A stretch of 40,295 nt of DNA, from the NCBI GenBank assembly GCA_021205365.1, contig JAJPXP010000069.1:1-40295 (forward strand), given 5' to 3'. Made by a program: the position numbers and the translations under genes. Of the stretch, positions 15,797 through 24,253 are shown piece by piece (within the stretch, counting starts at the first letter, position 1; each line of letters begins with the position of its first letter). The notes under the pieces are model-generated. The model was not told where the DNA came from and did not search any database. It saw nothing but the letters and a program-made list of their open reading frames with translations. The DNA is from Clostridia bacterium (GTDB lineage Bacteria; Bacillota; Clostridia; Oscillospirales; Butyricicoccaceae).

Positions 15797-16765
15797 TTAT
15801 TCGTAATCGGACATGTTGTCGGAATCAATCCAGATGTTGGTTGTGATAATCACATTGCTTTCCAGTGTGCCGCCATCCAGCAGGGTAACTGCAGCTTCAA
15901 TGCCGTTTGCTGCCTGTGCTGCGCCGTCCTGAGATACGGTACCGGTTATTCTTCCGTCACCAATTGCCTCGAGGCCATCCGGAGTTCCGTCTACACCAGT
16001 GATAATAATGCCGCTGTTTGCGCCTGCTGCATTGCCTGCACCTACTGCCATGCCATCATTTTCGCAGATGATTGCATCCAGGTCATATGCGGACAGCCAG
16101 CTCTCTACGGTAGACTGTGCACTTGCGGTATCCCACTGGCAGTCTGCCGGCTGAACGACCTGAACCAGATCCGGATAATTCTTCAGAACGTTCTCATAGC
16201 CCTGCATTCTCTGCAGTCCGGAAGCATCGCCGGAAGGTCCGGTCAGAATTGCAATGTTGCCCTTTCCATCGAGAAGGTCTGCTACATGCTGCATCTCCTC
16301 TTCACCTGCTGTTACGTTGTCACCATAAGATACAGCGGAAATGCCATAATCTTCCCAATCCGTACAAGCGGAAACGATGTTGATAACAACTACGCCTTTA
16401 TCTGCAGCTGCCTTTGCAGCAGCGCCCAGGCCATCCGGATCGACCGGCTCAAACAGGATTGCGTCATAGCCTTCGGATACGCACTGCTCAATCTGGCTGA
16501 TCTGTGTTGCTGCATCCTGGTCTGCACTCAGGAAGGTCAGATCAACACCCAGCTCCTCGGCCTTCGCCTCTGCGCCTTCCGTAACGGCAATCTGGAATGC
16601 ATTGGTCTGATGCTGCTGAATCAATGCAATCTTATACTTGCTGTCGCCGCTATTGGATGCAGCGGACCCTGCCTCTGCGTTGCTGCTCGAGCCACAGCCG
16701 GCAAGCATACCAACCATCAGTGCGCCTGTAGTCAGCAATGCTGCAAATTTCTTCATTTTCATCAT
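15797..16765 (-). CDS. CUT2-family sugar-binding lipoprotein (RbsB-like)
   Basis: A 322-aa periplasmic-binding-protein type 1 lipoprotein that captures the substrate outside the cell. The signal peptide is followed by the lipobox LAGC at about residue 24 and a Ser/Ala/Gly-rich linker. The mature part starts YKIALIQQHQTNAFQ, and hinge-region motifs such as AILFEPVDPDGL and ICENDGMAVGAGNAA fit the ribose/galactose/inositol group. GAGGAGGAAG precedes the start. It is the third gene of the importer operon. The exact sugar or polyol is not readable from the sequence. It may also be the ligand detector for the adjacent soluble kinase. Confidence 0.93.
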   Translation of the reverse strand: MMKMKKFAALLTTGALMVGMLAGCGSSSNAEAGSAASNSGDSKYKIALIQQHQTNAFQIAVTEGAEAKAEELGVDLTFLSADQDAATQISQIEQCVSEGYDAILFEPVDPDGLGAAAKAAADKGVVVINIVSACTDWEDYGISAVSYGDNVTAGEEEMQHVADLLDGKGNIAILTGPSGDASGLQRMQGYENVLKNYPDLVQVVQPADCQWDTASAQSTVESWLSAYDLDAIICENDGMAVGAGNAAGANSGIIITGVDGTPDGLEAIGDGRITGTVSQDGAAQAANGIEAAVTLLDGGTLESNVIITTNIWIDSDNMSDYE

Positions 16766-16819
16766 TTTTCTTCCTCCTCAAAAGTATATTCTATGTAAAG
16801 GTTTCCAGCAAATCAAATT

Positions 16820-17767
16820 TTAATTCTTTTTGCTTTTTCCTTTCACATCAATCAATACTGCCAAAACAATAATGATACCCTTTACAATCTTCTGCCAATG
16901 AGAAGATACGCCCAAGATGTCCAAACCATTGGCAATGACGGTAATCAGAAGGGCACCAATAACTACGCCCCACGGTCTGCCAATGCCGCCAGTCATGGAT
17001 ACGCCGCCAACAACGCAGGCTGTAATGGCATCCATCTCATAGCTCTCTGCTGCGGTCGGCTGTCCGATTGTAACACGGGATGTCATCAGGAAGCCGCAGA
17101 AGCCTGCCAGCAGTCCTGCAATTGCAAAAGTAGAAATCCGGATTCCGGTTGTATTGATGCCTGCTACCTTTGCTGCAAGCAAATTGCCTCCGCATGCATA
17201 AACCCGCCGTCCATATACCGTCTTCGACAACACAAACGCACAGATGATGATAACAATGACTAAGAAGATTGCCAGCATCGGAATGCCTGCAATCGAACTA
17301 GCTGCGATTGCCTGATATGCAGAACTGATTCCAGTGACAGGTTTACCATTACATATCAGCAGAGCCAGTCCGCGCACTGCTGTCATCGTGCCCAACGTCA
17401 TAATAAAGGGAGGCAGGTCGCCTACTGCGACGCCAACACCATTTACAATGCCCACTACAAGGCCAGCAATCAGCGCTACGATCAGCGGTACAATCAGCGG
17501 ATAGTCACCCTTTCCCAGCAATGCTGCAAGAATGCCTGCGAAGGCAACGGTGGAACCAACAGACATGTCAAATCCGCCGGCGATAATAACAAACATCATG
17601 CCAAAAGAAAGTATTCCGTTGATCGACGCCTGTTTCAAAATATTCACAAGGTTCGTCGGCTGAATAAAGCTCGGCTTCAGGCATGTCAAAACAATGACAA
17701 GCACAGCAAAAATGATAAAAATAAAGTATTCACTCATCAGAGATTTTGCGGTTCTTTTCTGTTTCAT
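16820..17767 (-). CDS. CUT2 ABC importer permease (RbsC-like)
   Basis: A 315-aa membrane protein with about 8-10 hydrophobic segments. It has the BPD_transp_2 signature: NILKQASINGILSFGMMFVI near residue 45, GFDMSVGSTVAFAG near 67 and GGVSMTGGIGRPWGVVIGAL near 255. It forms the membrane channel with the ATPase 20 nt upstream and the binding protein 54 nt downstream. AAGGGAAGGAG precedes its start. One permease gene is normal for this family, where it works as a homodimer. The degenerate ABC protein encoded further downstream could in principle dock on this same subunit. Confidence 0.94.
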   Translation of the reverse strand: MKQKRTAKSLMSEYFIFIIFAVLVIVLTCLKPSFIQPTNLVNILKQASINGILSFGMMFVIIAGGFDMSVGSTVAFAGILAALLGKGDYPLIVPLIVALIAGLVVGIVNGVGVAVGDLPPFIMTLGTMTAVRGLALLICNGKPVTGISSAYQAIAASSIAGIPMLAIFLVIVIIICAFVLSKTVYGRRVYACGGNLLAAKVAGINTTGIRISTFAIAGLLAGFCGFLMTSRVTIGQPTAAESYEMDAITACVVGGVSMTGGIGRPWGVVIGALLITVIANGLDILGVSSHWQKIVKGIIIVLAVLIDVKGKSKKN

Positions 17768-17787
17768 TTTTTCTCCTTCCCTTATCC

Positions 17788-19281
17788 TTAAACTTCAATG
17801 GCAGAAGCAAGCGTCATAATCTTTTCCTGTGAAAAATCTTCCCGCATCACTTCACCGGAAAGATGTCCTTCTGACATAACTGCGATTCTGTCACAGACAC
17901 CCATCAGCTCCGGGATTTCAGACGAAATCATGATCACTGCTTTCCCCTGCTGTACAAGGCTTCCGATCAGCAGATAGATATCTCTCTTCGCTCCGACATC
18001 GATGCCTCGTGTAGGTTCATCCAGAATAATGATATCCGGATCATTTAACAGCCATTTTCCAATGACAACCTTCTGCTGGTTGCCGCCGGAAAGATTGCCA
18101 ACAATCTGGTCACCAGAAGGTGTTTTTATTTTGAGCTTTTCAATATATTCCTGCGCTGCTTTCCGCGCTTTTGTTTTACTATATAACCCATTGCTCAGCA
18201 GTTTTTTGATGGCAACCATCGCAATATTGTCATTTACTGTGCCGCTCAGATTCAAGCCTGTGACCTTGCGGTCCTCTGTAATCAATGCTACACCTTTTTT
18301 GATAATATCCTTCGGCGAGTGAACCGTTACTTTCTCTCCCTTGACATAAATCTCACCACTGGCAAGCTTATGCATACCGAAGATGCCTTCTACCAGCTCG
18401 CTTCGTCCGGCGCCAACCAATCCTCCGATTCCAAGGATTTCACCTTTTCTGACGGAAATGCTGACATCTTTTACTTTGTTATCCTGACGGATGATATTCT
18501 TTGCTTCAAAAATAACATCGCCAATTTGAGACTCCAGTTTTGGGAAAACATCTGTGATTTCACGTCCGACCATCATCTTGATGAGCTTTGATTCATTCAA
18601 ATCCTTCGTGTCTCCCGAACCAATGTACTGGCCGTCACGATAAACGCTGATGCGGTCACAAATGGTAAATATCTCATCCATACGATGCGATATATATATA
18701 ATTGCAACGCCGCTCGCCTTTAATCTGCGGATATGCCCAAACAAAAGCTCAACCTCGCGGTCTGTAATCGCTGCTGTCGGCTCATCCATAATGATTACTT
18801 TCGCATTGACCGAAATTGCCTTGATGATCTCAATTAGCTGGCACTGTGCAACCGTAAGGTTCCGCAGCGTCTCCATAGGTGAAACATGAAGGCCACATTC
18901 TTCAATTAGCTTTTTCGATTCCCGAATTTCGGCCTTTTTATCCACCAGACCATTTTTCCTGATTTCACGGCCAACAAAAATGTTTTCGTATACCGTCATA
19001 TCAAGAATAGGATTCAGCTCCTGATGGATCATCGCCACACCAGTATCCATGGCTTCCTTCGGATTGGATACATTGTAAGGCTTTCCGTTAAATACAATTT
19101 CTCCGCCATCATCCTTTGTGTAAATTCCCATCAGGATTTTCATAAGAGTAGACTTTCCTGCTCCGTTTTCTCCCATGAGTGCATGGACTTCTCCTGGCTT
19201 TACCTGAAGCTGTACATGATCAAGAGCCCTTACTCCCGGAAAGGTTTTACTGATATCCTTCATTTCCAGTACATACTCCAT
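17788..19281 (-). CDS. CUT2 ABC importer ATPase (RbsA/MglA-like)
   Basis: A 497-aa tandem ATPase that powers the importer. Half 1 has canonical Walker A GENGAGKST (near residue 38), Walker B IIMDEPTAAI and ISHRMDEIF. Half 2 has the variant P-loop GLVGAGRSEL that is normal for this family, the signature LSGGNQQKVV, and ILDEPTRGID. It therefore contrasts with the degenerate copy at 11742-13184, which aligns to it along its length but keeps none of these. It is the first gene of the operon; GAGGGAGG precedes the ATG. The substrate is unknown. Confidence 0.95.
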   Translation of the reverse strand: MEYVLEMKDISKTFPGVRALDHVQLQVKPGEVHALMGENGAGKSTLMKILMGIYTKDDGGEIVFNGKPYNVSNPKEAMDTGVAMIHQELNPILDMTVYENIFVGREIRKNGLVDKKAEIRESKKLIEECGLHVSPMETLRNLTVAQCQLIEIIKAISVNAKVIIMDEPTAAITDREVELLFGHIRRLKASGVAIIYISHRMDEIFTICDRISVYRDGQYIGSGDTKDLNESKLIKMMVGREITDVFPKLESQIGDVIFEAKNIIRQDNKVKDVSISVRKGEILGIGGLVGAGRSELVEGIFGMHKLASGEIYVKGEKVTVHSPKDIIKKGVALITEDRKVTGLNLSGTVNDNIAMVAIKKLLSNGLYSKTKARKAAQEYIEKLKIKTPSGDQIVGNLSGGNQQKVVIGKWLLNDPDIIILDEPTRGIDVGAKRDIYLLIGSLVQQGKAVIMISSEIPELMGVCDRIAVMSEGHLSGEVMREDFSQEKIMTLASAIEV

Positions 19282-19390
19282 GTTTTTCCTCCCTCCTCAC
19301 TTTCTATCTTGACAAAGGTTCCAATACATCCTCTTGCATACTTTCGTCAAAGTGACTGTTTTTTTGCCTTCTTACCTTTTTCTTTTCTCC

Positions 19391-19418
19391 ATTTTACCAA
19401 AGAAACGCCTTTTCTCAA
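19391..19418 (-). promoter_or_regulatory. Promoter of the CUT2 importer operon
   Basis: On the minus strand, TTGAGA (19413-19418), a 16-base spacer and TAAAAT (19391-19396). A 12-bp perfect palindrome, CTTCATATGAAG (19428-19439), lies nine bases upstream of the -35, where an activator would bind. The leader to the ATPase start is about 100 nt. Confidence 0.55.
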
Positions 19419-19498
19419 ATGGTCGATCTTCATATGAAGGGGGATGATTTTTGGAAAATCAAAAAAAATTCTCCCTTGGACCGAGCCAGATGTATTCG

Positions 19499-19557
19499 AA
19501 AAAAACAGCTGCACAGCCGCCCATGGATGAATCCATGGAACAGCCGATGCAGCTGTT
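19499..19557 (-). terminator. Terminator of the taurine operon
   Basis: A 10-bp outer stem, AACAGCTGCA (19504-19513) with TGCAGCTGTT (19548-19557), encloses an inner stem CCATGGAT/ATCCATGG. On the minus strand it runs into seven T residues (A-run 19499-19505 on plus). It lies about 170 nt after the activase stop and separates that operon from the importer promoter. Confidence 0.82.
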
Positions 19558-19657
19558 AAACGTTTCTGCTGAAGGGAGAAAGCCATCTCACCGTATCAGC
19601 CACAAACCTGCCGTTATATATTTTTGTTTCAGGTTTGTATCGTGCATTTGTTGTTGT

Positions 19658-19686
19658 ACCCTGCTGCATTCAGCAGCAGGGTACAG
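19658..19686 (-). other. Perfect 12-bp stem-loop after the activase gene
   Basis: GTACCCTGCTGC and GCAGCAGGGTAC pair perfectly around an ATTCA loop, about 40-70 nt after the activase stop. No T-run follows on either strand, so it is more likely a 3'-end-protecting or processing structure than a simple terminator. The gene-free stretch 19282-19725 contains only this, the terminator and the importer promoter. Confidence 0.65.
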
Positions 19687-19725
19687 ACGTTTGGAAATAT
19701 ATAAAAGTGGGTTCTTGCAATATAT

Positions 19726-20649
19726 TTATTTTACATGGAACATATCCGCCAGTCTGGATATTTCCTCCATAACAGCTGGATCAAGCACAGCGCCGCCCAT
19801 TTCATAGGGCCGGCCCAACGCCTTGTATTTCCCCTTCCCAAAGCTGTGGTAGGGTAAAGGCTCATATTCGGTATTCGGCTTATCCTGAAGAAAATCAAGA
19901 ATCTTTTTTACATCCTCTGTACTGTCGTTAAAGCCCGGGATAATTGGTGTCCGGACCTTCTTTGGCAAATCCGGATATTCTTCACACAGTTTTTCAAAAT
20001 TCCAAAGAATCTGCGTATTATCCCAGCCGGTATATTGCTTGTGCTTTTGCGGGTTCATGGATTTGATGTCATACAAAATATAATCCAGATCGTTTGCCGC
20101 TTCCTGCAAAACGGTATAATCCGCCTGTCCGCAGGTTTCGATTGCTGTATGGATTCTGCGGCGCTTTGCCTCGCGAAGCAATGGGAGCAGTATGGCAGGA
20201 TGTGTCAGTGGTTCCCCACCGCTGATTGTCATGCCTCCATTGCCGTGTCCATAAAAGACCGCATCGCGTTCTACAATGTCCAGCAGCTCCGTCACGGTAT
20301 ACTGCCTGCCTTCTGGTTTGATTGCTTTGGCAGGACATACCGCAGCGCATTTCATACAGCTATTGCAGCGTGTAAAGTCAATCACTGCTTTGCCTGCAAA
20401 GGAGATTGCCCGCTCCGGACAGCATCCTTCACAAAAGCCGCAGCTCTCTTTGCCGATGCATTTATTTTGTACATAGGATATTTCCTGTGTATATTTCTGT
20501 GATTCCGGATTGCAGCACCAGCGGCACCGCATCGGACAGCCCTTCAGAAAAAGAATTGTCCGGATGCCGGGGCCATCGTGGAGAGAATAATGCTGGATGT
20601 TAAAAACATATGATGCCTGCACTTCCTGTTCCATGTCAGATTGCTTCAT
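19726..20649 (-). CDS. islB: Glycyl-radical-enzyme activase (isethionate sulfite-lyase activating enzyme)
   Basis: A radical SAM enzyme of 307 aa that installs the glycyl radical on its partner lyase. The SAM cluster motif is CPMRCRWC near residues 38-45. It is followed by an inserted ferredoxin-like domain with two cysteine sets (CIGKESCGFCEGCCP and CNSCMKCAAVCP), as in activases of the glycerol dehydratase/CutD/IslB class. The SAM-binding motif TISGGEPLTHP follows. It overlaps the lyase gene by 14 bases, so the two are translated together. ATG 20649 was used; ATG 20634 just after the lyase stop is an alternative. The substrate assignment rests on the partner. Confidence 0.93.
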   Translation of the reverse strand: MKQSDMEQEVQASYVFNIQHYSLHDGPGIRTILFLKGCPMRCRWCCNPESQKYTQEISYVQNKCIGKESCGFCEGCCPERAISFAGKAVIDFTRCNSCMKCAAVCPAKAIKPEGRQYTVTELLDIVERDAVFYGHGNGGMTISGGEPLTHPAILLPLLREAKRRRIHTAIETCGQADYTVLQEAANDLDYILYDIKSMNPQKHKQYTGWDNTQILWNFEKLCEEYPDLPKKVRTPIIPGFNDSTEDVKKILDFLQDKPNTEYEPLPYHSFGKGKYKALGRPYEMGGAVLDPAVMEEISRLADMFHVK

Positions 20650-23119
20650 GCTCGGTACGAGAAATAATATCGTCCTGCAGATCCTTTGTCAGCTCGGTAA
20701 AGTATGCACTGTAGCCAGCAATACGAACCAGAAGATTCCGGTAATTTTCCGGCTGCTTCTGTGCCTTCCGCAAGGTTTCCGTATTCAGGACATTAAACTG
20801 GATATGCCACAGCTTTAAATCGCGCCATGCTTCAATAAACTGTACCAGTTTTTCGGTACCGTCTTCGCCTCTGACGCAGGAAGGGCTAAGCTTGACATTA
20901 ATCAGACGTCCGGCATGTTCATTATGGCTGTAGTTCTTGGTCGCATAATTGGAAAGCAATACTGCTGTCGGACCGTTCAGGTCAGCCCCCTGCGATGCAC
21001 TGGAGCCATCGGACAATGGCGTATACGCAAAGCGCCCGTTTGGCGTCGCGCTGACAACCTTGCCGAACGGCACATGAGAAGTAAACGGCACCAGACGCAG
21101 ATCCATATGTACATCCAGCTGGCTGCCATATTTCCGGATCATCTCCTGTGCTTCCCTATCCAGCAGCTTGCCAATTTGATCTGTATATGGATCATCGTTG
21201 CCGTAGCTCGGTGCATTCACCAGCAGCTGCCGGATGGCTTCATAGCCTTCAAAATTATGCTCCAGCGCTTCTTTCAGATGCGCCAGTGACACTGTTTTAT
21301 CCTCAAATACAACCTTTTTGATTGCTGCAAGAGAATCAATCACCGTTGCAAAGCCCATGTATTCAATGTATCCAAGGTCAATGCCGCCTTCAATTTTCGG
21401 CTGGTGCAGATCGGTATAGGTGTCACGGCACAGCTGATGCAATGCAGACCCCAACGGGCTTGCGAAATGCTGTCCCCGCAGACGGATAATTTCATGCTGC
21501 TGGATAAAGGCATGCTTGATAAATAACCGCTGCTGCTGTAAAAATGCATCCAGTACCTCATCAAAGGACTGAAAATCCTCAAACCTGCCGGTTTCTATTC
21601 CGAGCAGCTCATCACCATATTTCTGCATCCTGCCATTGTAAATCACCATTTCCAGTGCAGCTGCAAAATTGATATAGGCATTCGGACTGGTATAGGTATC
21701 CCGGTTCGGCATACGGCACTCCGCGCAGCCGGAAACGCTATAATCATAGGCTTCTTCAAAATTTGCGCCTTTGGACAACAGCAGCGGAACAATATCCTCA
21801 TCGTTCAGCAGCTTCGGGAATCCTTCCCCGGCTTTGATTGTTTCTGCTACCTCATACAAAAACCGCTTAGGGCTTCTGGTATGGATTCTTGCTGCCAGGT
21901 CAGGATAATTGAGTGGAAATTCCCGCTTGGATTTCAGCAGAATGTAGCTCAATTCATTGGTTGCATCCAGACCATCCTTTGTCTGTCCGCCAATGGTAAC
22001 CGCTTCCCAGTGCGCATAGCCTTCATTGAATGCGCCGCCGGTATCGGAAAGGTACAGGTCAATAAACTGCGCCATGGCCACCCACATGCATTCAAACAGC
22101 TCCTGCACCTCGTCATCCGTGATGAGACCTGCTTCGATATCCTTTTTATAGAATGGATATAAATACTGGTCCATACGTCCATTGGAAATAATGGTTCCAG
22201 TTTTCTGTTCCACACGGGAGAACATCTGCGTAAACCACTGCGCCTGCATTGCCTCACGGAAGGTTCTCGGCGGATTTTCGGGAACATAGCGGCAGATTAC
22301 AGCGAGTTCTTCCAGTTCTTTTTTTCGTACCGGATCCGTTTCCCTCTGTGCCAGTGCTTCCGCTTGATCTGCATGGCGGTTTGCCCACAGGACAATCGCA
22401 TCACAGGTCAGGATAATGGCTTCCACAAACGGCTTCTTTTCTGTGTAATCAATCGGGCTGTATTCGTCCAGCTCTGCAAGCTTTGCTTCCATTTCCGCCC
22501 GGATGCCTTGAAATCCCTTCTGCATCACGATCTCATAGTCGTGTACCCATTGCAGGGAGGAACGGAAGGAAGCTGTTTCATTGACAATGTATCGGGAAGT
22601 CAGCTCTTTAACCGGATTATAGGTCAGCTTGGTGGTCTCCGGCGTCAGCGCCTTTGCCAAATCCTCATGGAAGGTCTTTCCCTCCCAATACGGTGCGATT
22701 TCCTCTCTGACAATCCTTGCATCCTCCTCTGAAATATCAAATGGAGAATTCTCTCTGGTTGGAAGCTTTTCAATGGCTTCCCTGAAAATATTGCCGTCCA
22801 GCTCGGGATACAGGATGCCATACCGGCCCTGTTTGCCGCATCGTCCGGCAAGCAGCTGGTTATCATCAATATAGACCGTTGCCTTTTCCGCATAACGGTA
22901 CAGTGCCTTTGCCCAGCGGAGAATCAGCGGCTGTCCTTCGGTTTCCCGAAAGGATTGTGTAAAATACAGGCCGCGTTCCACGTCAATCTGTGGCTTTGCG
23001 TTTCTGACCGTTCTGAGTATCTCTGCTGCACGGTTTGGATTGACAAATTTGCGCACCTTATGTTCAATTTCGTATTGAATCCGCTGTTCCTGCGGCGATA
23101 AAATTTCAATTTGACTCAT
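20636..23119 (-). CDS. islA: Isethionate sulfite-lyase, glycyl radical enzyme
   Basis: Cleaves isethionate (2-hydroxyethanesulfonate) to acetaldehyde and sulfite by radical chemistry. The 827-aa chain has the thiyl-radical site SGCAE (Cys465, Glu467) and the C-terminal glycyl loop RIAGYSAYF (radical Gly802). By my recollection of the Bilophila wadsworthia enzyme, the active site uses Arg189, Gln193, Trp374, Cys468, Glu470, Arg678, Phe682 and Gly805. Here Arg186, Gln190, Trp371, Cys465, Glu467, Arg675, Phe679 and Gly802 occur at a constant offset of three. That, with the taurine genes upstream, favours IslA over choline lyase CutC or dihydroxypropanesulfonate lyase HpsG. The ribosome site is AGGAG. 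The enzyme is oxygen-sensitive by nature, so the host is anaerobic. Confidence 0.93.
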   Translation of the reverse strand: MSQIEILSPQEQRIQYEIEHKVRKFVNPNRAAEILRTVRNAKPQIDVERGLYFTQSFRETEGQPLILRWAKALYRYAEKATVYIDDNQLLAGRCGKQGRYGILYPELDGNIFREAIEKLPTRENSPFDISEEDARIVREEIAPYWEGKTFHEDLAKALTPETTKLTYNPVKELTSRYIVNETASFRSSLQWVHDYEIVMQKGFQGIRAEMEAKLAELDEYSPIDYTEKKPFVEAIILTCDAIVLWANRHADQAEALAQRETDPVRKKELEELAVICRYVPENPPRTFREAMQAQWFTQMFSRVEQKTGTIISNGRMDQYLYPFYKKDIEAGLITDDEVQELFECMWVAMAQFIDLYLSDTGGAFNEGYAHWEAVTIGGQTKDGLDATNELSYILLKSKREFPLNYPDLAARIHTRSPKRFLYEVAETIKAGEGFPKLLNDEDIVPLLLSKGANFEEAYDYSVSGCAECRMPNRDTYTSPNAYINFAAALEMVIYNGRMQKYGDELLGIETGRFEDFQSFDEVLDAFLQQQRLFIKHAFIQQHEIIRLRGQHFASPLGSALHQLCRDTYTDLHQPKIEGGIDLGYIEYMGFATVIDSLAAIKKVVFEDKTVSLAHLKEALEHNFEGYEAIRQLLVNAPSYGNDDPYTDQIGKLLDREAQEMIRKYGSQLDVHMDLRLVPFTSHVPFGKVVSATPNGRFAYTPLSDGSSASQGADLNGPTAVLLSNYATKNYSHNEHAGRLINVKLSPSCVRGEDGTEKLVQFIEAWRDLKLWHIQFNVLNTETLRKAQKQPENYRNLLVRIAGYSAYFTELTKDLQDDIISRTEHEAI

Positions 23120-23131
23120 ATTTCATTTCTC

Positions 23132-24253
23132 CTATTCCGCCAGACTGCGGTACATTTCTTTCATCATTTCTACTGTAACCGGTACGGGATTGTTTTGCAG
23201 ATTCGGATGCTGGCTGTCCTGTGCCAGCTTTTCGATCTGTGCAGCTGTCAGCTGAAAATCCCTTAAATTTGTCCGGACGCCAATGTTTTGTTTCAGCTCT
23301 GTGATTCTGTTGGCAAGCGCTTCCGCATCTGCAAACCCCAGCTGCCGCGCCAGTTCCTGTATCCGTGGAATCTCGGCATTGATCTGCACGAACCATTCCA
23401 GTGTCAGGCCGCAGGCTTCCCCATGCGGAATGCCATACTGTGCGGTCAGCGGATACGAGCATGCATGTGGCCCGGTTGTCTTTGGCAATGCAAATGCCAG
23501 CCCTGCTGTCACCGCTGCCTCCGCCATGGCTTCCCTTGCCGCCTGATTCTTCCCATCCACTACAGCTGTTTCCAGATTTCCCAAGATCAGCTGTGCTGCG
23601 TGAACTGCAAGCGCATCGCAAATTGGCTGATGATGGATGCTGCTGTATCCCTCAATGGCATGACACAAGGCGTCAATACCGGATATGGCTGTCAGCTTTG
23701 GCGGTAATGTCATCGTCAGAAGCGGGTCAATGATTGCAATCTTCGCTGTCAGGGATGGTGCACTGAGTGGAAGCTTGTTCTGTTTGTCACTGAGTACGCT
23801 GACACTGGTCACCTCGCTTCCCGTTCCCGCTGTTGTCGGAATGGCAATCACTGGAATACCTTCCTGTGGAAGCGGATGCCCCGTGCCATAATAATACCGG
23901 ATCGTATGCTTTCCCTCTGCAATCGCTGCTGCAGCCTTTGCACAATCCAGAACACTGCCGCCCCCTATTGCAATGACAAAATCCAAATTCTGCGCACGTA
24001 ATAACGCAGCGCACTCATCAACAAATTGCAACGAGGGATTCGGACGCACTTCGCTGTAAACCGCCGCAATGCGGTTGTCCGGATTCTGCTGTAATCCCTC
24101 TGCCAAATGCCGCAGGGAAGCACTTGTGATGACAAGCCCTTTTGTTCCTCCGACACTCCATACAGCTTCTGGCAGCTGCGACACACTGCCGGAACCAAAC
24201 CGGATTTCTACCGGCTGCCGATACAGCCATTTATTCGAGTGTGCGGTCGACAA
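23132..24253 (-). CDS. sarD: Iron-type alcohol dehydrogenase, predicted sulfoacetaldehyde reductase
   Basis: Predicted to reduce sulfoacetaldehyde to isethionate with NADH. The 373-aa group-III metal alcohol dehydrogenase has the cofactor loop AIGGGSVLDCAK near residue 95 and TTAGTGSEVT near 140. All four metal ligands have correct spacing: Asp and His in GIDALCHAIEGY, then two His fourteen residues apart in PHACSYPL and GIPHGEACG. The start is TTG at 24253, overlapping the aminotransferase end by 23 bases; no ATG is available in frame nearby. Position between the taurine aminotransferase and IslA gives the substrate; family members otherwise act on many aldehydes. Confidence 0.85.
   Translation of the reverse strand: MSTAHSNKWLYRQPVEIRFGSGSVSQLPEAVWSVGGTKGLVITSASLRHLAEGLQQNPDNRIAAVYSEVRPNPSLQFVDECAALLRAQNLDFVIAIGGGSVLDCAKAAAAIAEGKHTIRYYYGTGHPLPQEGIPVIAIPTTAGTGSEVTSVSVLSDKQNKLPLSAPSLTAKIAIIDPLLTMTLPPKLTAISGIDALCHAIEGYSSIHHQPICDALAVHAAQLILGNLETAVVDGKNQAAREAMAEAAVTAGLAFALPKTTGPHACSYPLTAQYGIPHGEACGLTLEWFVQINAEIPRIQELARQLGFADAEALANRITELKQNIGVRTNLRDFQLTAAQIEKLAQDSQHPNLQNNPVPVTVEMMKEMYRSLAE

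Noticed and set aside
19451-19807. Plus-strand open frame in the gap after the activase
   Set aside because: Runs through two hairpins and into the activase gene; no family match. The gap is explained by promoter and terminator elements.
20636-23119. Choline TMA-lyase (CutC) or dihydroxypropanesulfonate lyase (HpsG)
   Set aside because: No choline or dihydroxypropanesulfonate genes are nearby, and the pocket residues and taurine-gene context fit isethionate sulfite-lyase.
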